NCBI GenBank assembly: GCA_903854535.1
Contig: CAINWR010000003.1
Span: forward strand, 1 to 32,658
Direction: 5' to 3'
Length of the DNA stretch: 32,658 bases
Source: Candidatus Staskawiczbacteria bacterium
Lineage (GTDB): Bacteria; Patescibacteriota; Minisyncoccia; Minisyncoccales; Staskawiczbacteraceae
The notes beneath the pieces are model-generated. The model was not told where the DNA came from. It made no database searches and was given only the letters and a program-made list of their open reading frames with translations. The position numbers and the translations under genes are program-made. How positions within the stretch are numbered: the first letter of the stretch is position 1; each line of letters opens with the position of its first letter. Shown piece by piece: positions 27,186 to 32,658 of this stretch.

Positions 27186-27764
27186 ATGCAAAGAAGATAT
27201 GGAGAAATTACAAAAGATATTTTATTGACAATGGCTACTGCTGGAATAATAACTGTGGCTGTAACTATGTCGCCCAATTTGTTATACAATATTACTAAAG
27301 AAATTATTAAAATTAAAAAGAAAGATTGGGTGCGTAAAAATGTCGATGCCGGGAGGTTGTCAAGATCTTTAATTGGTTTAAATAAAAATAAAATAATAAT
27401 TTTAAAAGAGAATAATGGAAAATTTATTGTAGAGCTTACAGAACGAGGTAAAAAAATTGTAAAAGAAATGCAGTATGAGGATATGAAAATAGAAAAACCG
27501 AATAAATGGGATAAAAAATGGAGAATAATAATTTTTGATATTCCAGAAGGACGAAGAAGAATGGCGCGCGATGCTTTACGAGATAAACTTAAAAAATTAG
27601 GGTTTTATTTAATACAAAAAAGTGTTTGGGTATATCCATATCCTTGTGAAAAGGAAATTCAGTTCTTATGTGAAATGTTTGAAATAAACCCTTATGTAAA
27701 TATTATAACTGCAGATAAAATATATAATGATGACATTGCAAGAGAATATTTTAGATTATCTTAA
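27186..27764 (+). CDS. PaaX-like transcriptional regulator with Cas2-like C-terminal domain
   Basis: This 192-residue protein has an N-terminal segment with a hydrophobic helix (ILLTMATAGIITVAVTM). A winged-helix-like region follows (RLSRSLIGLNKNKIIILKENNGKFIVELTERGKKIV). The C-terminal domain, about 115-192, has the ferredoxin-like Cas2/PaaX-C pattern KWRIIIFDIPEGRRRMARDALRDKLKKLGFYLIQKSVWVYPYPC. Such proteins are frequent in Patescibacteria and are often labelled Cas2, but no cas1 or CRISPR array is here. The Asp after strand 1 (FDIPE) is kept. Identical-type 40-bp palindromes lie on both sides, which suggests DNA binding at these sites. Confidence 0.85.
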   Translation: MQRRYGEITKDILLTMATAGIITVAVTMSPNLLYNITKEIIKIKKKDWVRKNVDAGRLSRSLIGLNKNKIIILKENNGKFIVELTERGKKIVKEMQYEDMKIEKPNKWDKKWRIIIFDIPEGRRRMARDALRDKLKKLGFYLIQKSVWVYPYPCEKEIQFLCEMFEINPYVNIITADKIYNDDIAREYFRLS

Positions 27765-27794
27765 TTAAGTTATTTAAATTTTTTATATTTAACA

Positions 27795-27834
27795 CAACTA
27801 CCCAGTTATCACGATCGTACCGACAAGGTAGTTG
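27795..27834. repeat. 40-bp palindrome copy 2, downstream of PaaX/Cas2-like gene
   Basis: CAACTACC...GGTAGTTG with the centre ACGATCGT. The right half keeps GACAAGGTAGTTG exactly as in copy 1, while the left half has drifted. Confidence 0.85.
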
Positions 27835-27848
27835 TATAGGGATAGAAT
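27820..27848 (+). promoter_or_regulatory. second promoter-like site in palindrome copy 2
   Basis: CCGACA, a 17-bp spacer and TAGAAT (27843-27848). The arrangement relative to the palindrome is the same as in copy 1. It would fire on the plus strand towards, and antisense to, the 3' end of the minus-strand gene at 27899-28105. Confidence 0.4.
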
Positions 27849-27877
27849 AAAAAAAGAGCGGTTTGTGTTCCCGCTCT
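27848..27877 (-). terminator. terminator of small helical-protein gene
   Basis: AGAGCGG / CCGCTCT with a 9-base loop runs into TTTTTTT on the minus strand. A second hairpin TTCCAT-tgg-ATGGAA (27883-27897) lies between it and the stop codon. Confidence 0.9.
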
Positions 27878-27898
27878 AGTGGTTCCATTGGATGGAAA

Positions 27899-28105
27899 TT
27901 ACTTAATCCTTTTGAGATGACAAAGTTCTTTTCGGAACTCTTTTCGAAGAGAAGTAAATTCCAAAAGAAGCTCGTCAATCTCTGAGGCGGTTGCTAAGAG
28001 TTGCGATTTTCTTGGGTTGCGTAGCAACTTCACAGCCCAAGAACAAGCTTGAACCATGCGTCGCAAATCAGAAATTTCTGTTGTAACGCATTTTCCACTT
28101 AACAT
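27899..28105 (-). CDS. small helical orphan protein
   Basis: This 68-residue protein starts at 28105 with a perfect SD (AAGGAG, 8-base gap). The product is mostly amphipathic helix (DLRRMVQACSWAVKLLRN, then ASEIDELLLEFTSLRKEFRK), probably coiled coil, with no membrane segment. I do not recognise it. Codon use is more GC-rich than its neighbours. It is isolated, with its own strong terminator. The coding DNA also holds nested inverted repeats, for example TTCTTGGG / CCCAAGAA enclosing GTTGC-gta-GCAAC, and ATGCGT / ACGCAT enclosing CAGAAATTTCTG. A TTGACA box lies upstream (28169-28164), but its -10 is weak. Confidence 0.7.
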   Translation of the reverse strand: MLSGKCVTTEISDLRRMVQACSWAVKLLRNPRKSQLLATASEIDELLLEFTSLRKEFRKELCHLKRIK

Positions 28106-28228
28106 TTGCCTTCTCCTTTTGGGAGGTAGTGTCGGGTTGAGCCAAAGTATGTTATATTAATATTGTCAAGAGTTGCGGGGATTTTGCTATTAAGGTAAAA
28201 TTAAATATTATAATTAATATATAAAAAT

Positions 28229-28627
28229 ATGAAAGGATTTAATGCAAATATAGAGCGAGAAACTTTAGAAAATAATAATTTTAGGAAAGTGCTTTATACA
28301 GGTAAGCATAGTCAATTAGTGCTTATGAGCTTAAAGTCAAAAGAGGAAATTGGTATGGAAGTGCATAATGAAAATGATCAATTTTTTAGATTTGAGCAAG
28401 GTCAAGGCAAAGTTATAATAGATGGCAATGAGTATGTAGTTCAAGATGGTTCTGTTATTGTTGTGCCTTCTGGAGCAGAGCATAATGTGATAAATACCTC
28501 TGAAACAGGAGATTTAAAACTTTATACAATTTACAGCCCAGCACATCACAAAGATCAAATTGTGCGTATTACTAAAGAAGAGGCAATAGCAAATGAAGCA
28601 GAATTTGATGGCCAAACAACTGAGTAA
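28229..28627 (+). CDS. cupin-domain protein (mannose-6-phosphate isomerase-like)
   Basis: This 132-residue single-domain cupin has the metal site motif 1 as GMEVHNENDQFFRFEQGQGKVIIDG (residues about 46-70) and motif 2 as VPSGAEHNVINTS (about 92-104). The pattern H..(N)D(Q)FFRFEQGQG is that of small stand-alone cupins found widely in anaerobes and Patescibacteria. The His, Glu and His ligands are present, so it probably binds a divalent metal. Whether it is an isomerase, dioxygenase or sugar-binding protein cannot be told. The second copy of the 138-bp repeat lies between it and the SIMPL gene. Confidence 0.88.
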   Translation: MKGFNANIERETLENNNFRKVLYTGKHSQLVLMSLKSKEEIGMEVHNENDQFFRFEQGQGKVIIDGNEYVVQDGSVIVVPSGAEHNVINTSETGDLKLYTIYSPAHHKDQIVRITKEEAIANEAEFDGQTTE

Positions 28628-28654
28628 TTAATTTTTGCTTGGCAGTAATTTTTA

Positions 28655-28792
28655 CTCGAAAACAAATTTTAGTCGGCACCGGTGTTGAAATTTTCCAGCG
28701 AAAATTTCACACCTCATTCTCGGCAATTTTTCTCGCTTTGCGAGACCATGCAAAAATTGCCTCCGAAGGTGCCTTTAAAATTTATTTTCTCG
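28655..28792 (+). repeat. 138-bp structured dispersed repeat, copy 2 (cupin-SIMPL gap)
   Basis: Matches 323-460 except at two positions, with CTCG at both ends. It is in the same orientation and again upstream of a plus-strand start codon (24 bp before the ATG at 28817). The short ORF reading through it is not protein-like. Confidence 0.9.
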
Positions 28793-28816
28793 TAAATTAT
28801 TGCTTTGTATATTTAT

Positions 28817-29578
28817 ATGGAAGAACTAAACATAAAAAAGTTTGAGTTATCTGACAGAGTTTTTATACTGTCAGGAGTATTGGTTTTAGCTGTAATAGTT
28901 TTAATTGTGGGGAGTTTGATGTATCAATTTCAATCTTTACCTCAAAATATTGACCAAGATTTATCAGTATCAGGTACTGGAAAAGTTTATATTAAACCAG
29001 ATATTGCTTTAGTATCTTTGGGTGTTAAGACGCAAGCTTTAAAAAGCCAAGATGCAGTAAATCAGAATAATGAAAAAATGACAGCTATTACAAAAGCTGT
29101 AAAAGATTTAGGTGTTGAAGATAAAGATATTCAAACTACAAATTATAATTTAAGTCCAGTTTATGATTGGACAGAATCAGGAAGAATATTTAAAGGTTAT
29201 AGTTTAGATCAGGCAATTTCTGTAAAAATTAGGAATTTTGATAAAATAAATGATATTTTAGACAAAGCCACTTCTGCTGGAGCAAATACAGTAGGGGATT
29301 TACAATTTACAATTGATGACAGAGAAAAAGCTTTGTCAGAAGCAAGAACAAAAGCTATTAGCGAGGCTAAGGTTAAAGCACAAAATTTAGCTCGTGAATC
29401 TGGTTTAAGATTAGTAAAGTTGGTTAATGTATATGAATCTAATGGTTATTATCCTCAGCCAATGTATGGAATGGGTGATTCAGCTATGGCAAAAGAAGTT
29501 TCCAGCGTAGCTCCAAGTATTCAAACTGGCCAAATGGAAGTAAGTGCAACTGTTAACTTAATTTATAAAATAAAATAA
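28817..29578 (+). CDS. SIMPL-domain (DUF541) membrane-anchored protein
   Basis: This 253-residue protein has an N-terminal membrane helix (FILSGVLVLAVIVLIVGSLMYQF) and then an extracytoplasmic SIMPL domain. Hallmarks are LSVSGTGKVYIKPDIALVSLGV at its start, DIQTTNYNLSPVYDW, the GYSLDQAISVKIRNFDKINDILDKATSAGAN strand-helix unit, and EARTKAISEAKVKAQNLARESG. Family function is poorly known, linked to oligomeric assemblies and oxidative stress. The ATG at 28817 is chosen over an upstream TTG because it starts a normal cytoplasmic tail clear of the repeat. The stop overlaps the next gene's ATG (TAATG). Confidence 0.9.
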   Translation: MEELNIKKFELSDRVFILSGVLVLAVIVLIVGSLMYQFQSLPQNIDQDLSVSGTGKVYIKPDIALVSLGVKTQALKSQDAVNQNNEKMTAITKAVKDLGVEDKDIQTTNYNLSPVYDWTESGRIFKGYSLDQAISVKIRNFDKINDILDKATSAGANTVGDLQFTIDDREKALSEARTKAISEAKVKAQNLARESGLRLVKLVNVYESNGYYPQPMYGMGDSAMAKEVSSVAPSIQTGQMEVSATVNLIYKIK

Positions 29579-30030
29579 TGGAAGATTGTATATTTTGCAA
29601 AATTATAAAAGGAGAGATTCCTTGTGCTAAAATTTGGGAAGATGAAAATTTTCTAGCTATTTTAGATGCTTTCCCAAATACTAAAGGAATGACGCTTGTA
29701 ATGCCTAAAAATCATCATGATTCTTATATATTTTCCATGTCAGATGATACATATCAAAAATTTTTCTTAGCTGTTAAAAATGTATCTTTGTTATTAGAAA
29801 AAGCATTGGATGTGAAAAGAGTTGCAGTGGTTGTTGAGGGCTTGGGTGTAAATCATGCTCATATAAAGCTTTATCCAATTTATGGATTAGAGAAAGAATT
29901 TGAGGAAACTTGGGCTAAAGATAGAATTTATTTTGAAAGATACGAAGGTTATATTTCTACTCAACTTGGGCCACAGGCCAATAGGGAAGAGTTAAATAAA
30001 TTAGCAGAAGAAATAAGGAAAAAGATTTAG
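29578..30030 (+). CDS. HIT-family nucleotide hydrolase/transferase
   Basis: This 150-residue protein has the HIT fold. The N-terminal zinc-like Cys pair is CIFCKIIKGEIPCAKIWED, the strand LAILDAFPNTKGMTLVMPKNH is normal, and the catalytic triad motif appears as NHAHIKLYP (H93-A-H95-I-K97). The nucleophilic middle His is kept, but the third His of HxHxH is Lys. Such proteins hydrolyse or transfer nucleotidyl groups (AMP-lysine, Ap4A-type substrates). The Lys may change specificity. It is translationally coupled to the SIMPL gene by a TAATG overlap and ends at a strong terminator. Confidence 0.88.
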   Translation: MEDCIFCKIIKGEIPCAKIWEDENFLAILDAFPNTKGMTLVMPKNHHDSYIFSMSDDTYQKFFLAVKNVSLLLEKALDVKRVAVVVEGLGVNHAHIKLYPIYGLEKEFEETWAKDRIYFERYEGYISTQLGPQANREELNKLAEEIRKKI

Positions 30031-30040
30031 AAAAAATAGA

Positions 30041-30066
30041 AATAGGGCAGAGAGCCCTATTTTTTT
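30041..30066 (+). terminator. terminator after HIT gene
   Basis: AATAGGGC-agaga-GCCCTATT, followed by a T run. Confidence 0.93.
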
Positions 30067-30074
30067 GTGTATTT

Positions 30075-30089
30075 TGTCAATAGTTGACA
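30075..30089. promoter_or_regulatory. possible operator upstream of 3D gene
   Basis: TGTCAA-tag-TTGACA is a perfect 6-bp inverted repeat 25 bp upstream of the -35 box of the 3D-protein promoter. Its right arm could also be an alternative -35. Confidence 0.35.
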
Positions 30090-30113
30090 TGTCAGAAAAG
30101 TAGTGGTAAAGTC

Positions 30114-30142
30114 TTGACAAGGATTGATGAATATGCTATAAT
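30114..30142 (+). promoter_or_regulatory. consensus promoter of 3D-domain gene
   Basis: TTGACA, a 17-bp spacer and TATAAT all match the ideal consensus. The leader of about 29 bases contains ACCC-tgagaaat-GGGGTTTTT, a small terminator-like hairpin that could act as an attenuator. Confidence 0.9.
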
Positions 30143-30177
30143 TAGGAATTACCCTGAGAAATGGGGTTTTTAATTAT

Positions 30178-30708
30178 ATGAATACAATTTATAAATTAGC
30201 TTTGGCTTTAAGAAGCGTTATTTTTAGCAAAAAGTGTGTTAGTATAATGATTTCATTGTCTTTAATATGCTTGATTGCTTTTGGAGAAATTATTCCAATT
30301 AAGGCAAATGCAATATCTATAGGCATTCCTATGTCTGTAGTGAATTCTTTGTCTATTGTAAAAAATGGCAAGTTAACTGTTTGCAAAATTGATTCTAGTG
30401 ATTATGAAGTTGTAAAGAAAGTAAAGATGACAATAACTGCTTATACAAGTACCCCAGATCAAACCGATGATTCACCATTTATAACAGCTTCTAATAAGCA
30501 AGTAGCAGATGGTATAATTGCAAACAATATGTTGCCATTTGGTACAAAAGTAAGAATACCTGAGCTTTATGGGGACAAAGTATTTGTGGTTGAAGATAGA
30601 ATGCATTCAAGAAAGGGGTTGTATCATGCTGATATTTGGATGGAAGATTTACAAGATGCTAAAAATTTTGGAGCCAAAACAGCATATATTGAAGTTATAG
30701 AAAGTTAA
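30178..30708 (+). CDS. 3D-domain secreted protein (cell-wall lytic type)
   Basis: This 176-residue protein has a hydrophobic signal/anchor region at about residues 18-45 (IFSKKCVSIMISLSLICLIAF) and a C-terminal 3D domain. The start MTITAYTSTPDQTD, the middle ADGIIANNMLPFGTKVRIP and the aspartate signature VVEDRMHSR...HADIWM give the three conserved Asp of the MltA/RlpA-like double-psi beta barrel. Related proteins (YocH, Rpf-type) remodel peptidoglycan. It is a monocistronic gene with an ideal promoter and terminator, so it is probably well expressed. No SD is seen. Confidence 0.87.
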   Translation: MNTIYKLALALRSVIFSKKCVSIMISLSLICLIAFGEIIPIKANAISIGIPMSVVNSLSIVKNGKLTVCKIDSSDYEVVKKVKMTITAYTSTPDQTDDSPFITASNKQVADGIIANNMLPFGTKVRIPELYGDKVFVVEDRMHSRKGLYHADIWMEDLQDAKNFGAKTAYIEVIES

Positions 30709-30720
30709 AAAATAAAATAA

Positions 30721-30752
30721 AAATACTTCGCTAAAAACGAAGTATTTTTTTT
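30721..30752 (+). terminator. terminator after 3D gene
   Basis: A perfect 10-bp stem AAATACTTCG / CGAAGTATTT with a 7-base loop and a T run. Confidence 0.93.
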
Positions 30753-30759
30753 GGTTATA

Positions 30760-30787
30760 TTGTCTTTTATTTATAAAATAGTATAAT
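30760..30787 (+). promoter_or_regulatory. promoter of FISUMP gene
   Basis: TTGTCT, a 16-bp spacer and TATAAT (30782-30787), 30 bp before the ATG. Confidence 0.6.
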
Positions 30788-30817
30788 GAAATAATTATAT
30801 AAATAAAGATTAAAAAC

Positions 30818-31714
30818 ATGAATATAAGAAATAAAATTTCAAAATTAATTATAAATTTAGGGGAGAGAATTGGGGGTATAGAATCTAGCAGAAAGTATAA
30901 TAATAAGAAAGGTTCCCACCCCTTCAAATACCTCTCAGCTATTTTAATCTCCATAATGTTTGTAGCTTCAATAGTCTCTATTGTGCTTGCTAACTCTCCT
31001 GCCACAATTACAGATAACTTTACAGATACAAGCAAAATAGCCTCAAGTGCCAATATTACAGTATCTGGTGGCGTAGTATCTTTATCTACCACAAGCACAT
31101 GGACTTGTGGAGATAATATAGTTGACCAAAGAGATAATAAAATTTACACCACAGTACTAATAGGCACTCAATGTTGGATGGCTCAAAATATGAACATAGG
31201 TACAAAAACAGCAGGAGCAAACACTCAAGGCACAGATTGCCCTTCAGCTGTAGCAATAGAAAAGTATTGCTATTCAGATAATGAAGCAAATTGCACTACA
31301 TATGGTGGCCTTTATCAATGGAACCAAATGATGTGTGGTAGTACCACAGAAGGAATTCAAGGTATTTGCCCAACAGACTGGCACATTCCCACAGATGCAG
31401 AACAATACACTTTAGAGAATTATCTTAAAGATAATGGTCAAACTTGTGATGCTAGCAGAAGCAGTGCATATGATTGCGCCACAGCAGGCACAAAATTAAA
31501 ATCAGGAGGCACTTCCAATTTCAACGGTCTTTTAGCAGGCTACCGCAGTACTGATGGTTCGTTCAGTTATCTTTCTAGTTACACGCTCCTTTGGTCTTCT
31601 ACTCAGTCAGGTACATCTGCATGGTATCGCAATCTGCATTCAGGTAATACTACTGTCACTCGTAATCTGGACGGTAAGGCTTACGGGTTTTCGGTGCGTT
31701 GCCTCAAGAACTAG
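30818..31714 (+). CDS. FISUMP-domain surface protein, probable DGR target
   Basis: This 298-residue protein has an N-terminal basic tail and a membrane helix at about residues 38-60 (YLSAILISIMFVASIVSIVLA). A short Ser/Thr linker precedes the FISUMP domain (VDQRDNKIYTTVLIGTQCWMAQNM ... GICPTDWHIPTDAEQ ... GYRSTDGSF ... GFSVRCLKN). The fold is related to C-type lectins. The last 58 codons differ sharply in codon use from the rest (CTC, CGC, GAC, AAG, TCG). Residues at typical lectin-face positions carry codons explainable by changes at adenines of AAY. I infer a diversity-generating retroelement variable region. No reverse transcriptase lies in the window. The likely role is variable surface binding. 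Confidence 0.88.
   Translation: MNIRNKISKLIINLGERIGGIESSRKYNNKKGSHPFKYLSAILISIMFVASIVSIVLANSPATITDNFTDTSKIASSANITVSGGVVSLSTTSTWTCGDNIVDQRDNKIYTTVLIGTQCWMAQNMNIGTKTAGANTQGTDCPSAVAIEKYCYSDNEANCTTYGGLYQWNQMMCGSTTEGIQGICPTDWHIPTDAEQYTLENYLKDNGQTCDASRSSAYDCATAGTKLKSGGTSNFNGLLAGYRSTDGSFSYLSSYTLLWSSTQSGTSAWYRNLHSGNTTVTRNLDGKAYGFSVRCLKN
31541..31714 (+). other. candidate DGR variable region
   Basis: This GC-rich 3' end of the FISUMP gene has abruptly different codon use. Codons such as AGT, TAT, TAC, CTC, CAT, GAC and ACT at likely exposed sites all end in T or C, as expected if a template carried AAT or AAC there. It is followed by a direct repeat of AATTATCAA (31718-31740). The template repeat and reverse transcriptase are not seen here. 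Confidence 0.55.
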
Positions 31715-31746
31715 GTGAATTATCAATTTTCAATTATCAAGTATTG

Positions 31747-31775
31747 TTGAATATAGGTAAAAATTATGGTAAAAT
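31747..31775 (+). promoter_or_regulatory. promoter of DUF6922/AbiEii pair
   Basis: TTGAAT, a 17-bp spacer and TAAAAT (31770-31775), 21 bp before the ATG. Confidence 0.5.
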
Positions 31776-31796
31776 TAGTATATAGAATAAAAATAT

Positions 31797-32024
31797 ATGA
31801 AATTCAGACAAAGTCTATTTTGGGACACAGATCCCAAAAAAATAAATCCAAAACAAAAAGCTAAATATGTAATTGAGCGCATTTTAGATCATGGTAATGA
31901 CCAAGAGGTAAGGTGGCTTTATAGTTTTTATAATAAAAAATTGCTAAAAAATATTGTTCTAAGATCGCGCATATTAATGCCTGAAATAAAAAGTTTATGG
32001 ACAGCGATATTAAGAGAAAAATAA
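31797..32024 (+). CDS. DUF6922-type protein, presumed antitoxin partner
   Basis: This 75-residue protein has the pattern of DUF6922 proteins: LFWDTDPKKINPKQKAKYVIERILDHGNDQEVRWLYSFY near the N-terminus and a C-terminal RSRILMPEIKSLW. These small proteins are commonly encoded directly before an AbiEii-type nucleotidyltransferase, and are taken to be its antitoxin or a DNA-binding partner. The next gene starts 28 bases inside this one, in another frame, which implies translational coupling. Confidence 0.8.
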   Translation: MKFRQSLFWDTDPKKINPKQKAKYVIERILDHGNDQEVRWLYSFYNKKLLKNIVLRSRILMPEIKSLWTAILREK

Positions 32025-32658
32025 ATTCTAATTTAAAAATTTTACCTCGGGCAACAAGAGATGCTTTTTTGTTTTTGTCTGAGCAAAAATGGATTTCAGA
32101 AAATGGTTGGTATTTGGCTGGTGGAACTGCACTTGCTTTACAGACTGGTCATAGAGTTTCAGTTGATTTAGATTTTTTCACAACTCAAAAAGATTTTGAT
32201 AATAACAATGATGTTTTGACTAACTTTTTGGGAAACAAAAACTGGTCTCCTTATATAAATAAAAAAAATACAGTTTACGGAACCTTGTATAGAGCCAAAA
32301 TGAGTTTTATTGCTTACCCATTTTTTGTGCCAAAAGAAAAAGTTGTTGAATATGGTTTTATAAAAATTTTAGATATAAAAGATATCGCGATAATGAAAAT
32401 AATTGCTATTTCTCAGCGTGGAACTAAGAGAGATTTTTTTGATTTATACTGGTTGGTGAAAAATGTTGATTCCTTAGAGAGTTTTGTTAGAAAATTAAAA
32501 ATACAATACCCGGATATTGCTCATAATTATCATCATATTATTGCGGCATTGCATTACTTTAAAGATGCTGAACAAGACGAGGACCCAAAAATTAATTTTG
32601 ATGTTAGTTGGAATGAAGTTAAAAAATTTTTCAAAAAAGAAGTTATTTCTGGTTTGGT
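31997..32658 (+). CDS. AbiEii/AbiGii-family nucleotidyltransferase toxin, partial at window end
   Basis: The frame is open from the ATG at 31997 to the window end (220 codons seen). It shows the nucleotidyltransferase motifs GGTALALQTGHR and SVDLDFF (GG...DxDF type), then the LDIKDIAIMKIIAISQRGTKRDFFDLYWL segment typical of AbiEii (DUF1814). These enzymes add nucleotides to tRNA or proteins and act as toxins in type IV toxin-antitoxin or abortive-infection systems. Catalytic residues appear intact. It overlaps the DUF6922 gene by 28 bp. The C-terminus lies outside the window. Confidence 0.88.
   Translation, partial: MDSDIKRKINSNLKILPRATRDAFLFLSEQKWISENGWYLAGGTALALQTGHRVSVDLDFFTTQKDFDNNNDVLTNFLGNKNWSPYINKKNTVYGTLYRAKMSFIAYPFFVPKEKVVEYGFIKILDIKDIAIMKIIAISQRGTKRDFFDLYWLVKNVDSLESFVRKLKIQYPDIAHNYHHIIAALHYFKDAEQDEDPKINFDVSWNEVKKFFKKEVISGL

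Noticed and set aside
27186-27764. CRISPR-Cas adaptation gene cas2
   Set aside because: Only the C-terminal domain is Cas2-like and follows a winged-helix region. There is no cas1, array or other cas gene, so it is called a PaaX-like regulator.
28639-28845. 68-residue ORF between cupin and SIMPL genes
   Set aside because: It is almost entirely the 138-bp repeat in translation, and the other copy has a different reading context. It is not a gene.

Overview
The window is AT-rich DNA, roughly 70% A+T, with short intergenic gaps. Most genes start without a Shine-Dalgarno (SD) sequence. Several gene types common in Patescibacteria (CPR) are present: a PaaX/Cas2-like regulator, giant Fn3 surface proteins, an alpha-2-macroglobulin paired with PBP1C, a FISUMP protein with a probable diversified end, and a DUF6922/AbiEii pair. 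UGA is used as a stop (the permease ends with it), so this is not the recoded Gracilibacteria/Absconditabacteria code. My best guess is a Parcubacteria-like Patescibacterium. This is inferred from gene content, since no marker gene is present.

Layout. 1-2140: groES and groEL, separated by a 138-bp structured repeat. 2190-10675: an ABC ATPase, a MacB/FtsX-type permease, a receiver-like protein without its phosphoacceptor Asp, and a giant secreted repeat protein broken by an in-frame TAA. 10745-13990: a zinc-ribbon protein, a small minus-strand membrane protein, an ArsR-like regulator flanked by matching palindromes, lemA, a second hairpin element, htpX and tRNA-Ser(GGA). 14050-23650: mltG, a 2187-aa alpha-2-macroglobulin and convergent PBP1C, an envelope block. 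23690-24240: an isolated high-GC transcription unit with a consensus promoter, perfect hairpins and a probable -1 frameshift. 24270-26990: class I fructose-bisphosphate aldolase, an MFS exporter and Hsp20. 27120-28130: a PaaX/Cas2-like regulator between two 40-bp palindromes that each carry a promoter, then a small minus-strand gene. 28229-30710: cupin, the second copy of the 138-bp repeat, SIMPL protein, HIT protein and 3D-domain protein. 30760-32658: the FISUMP protein with a DGR-like variable 3' end, then the DUF6922/AbiEii pair, which runs off the window.

What stands out is the non-coding layer. Structured elements ending in CTCG sit immediately upstream of groEL, htpX and the SIMPL gene. 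Palindrome pairs bracket both small DNA-binding regulators. Three isolated minus-strand small genes have perfect SDs and higher GC. The best candidates for something undescribed are the CTCG-bounded hairpin elements, the PaaX/Cas2-like palindrome module, and the 23.7-24.2 kb structured frameshifting unit. Promoter, terminator and RNA-fold calls were made by eye, and family names come from motif recognition, not database searches.
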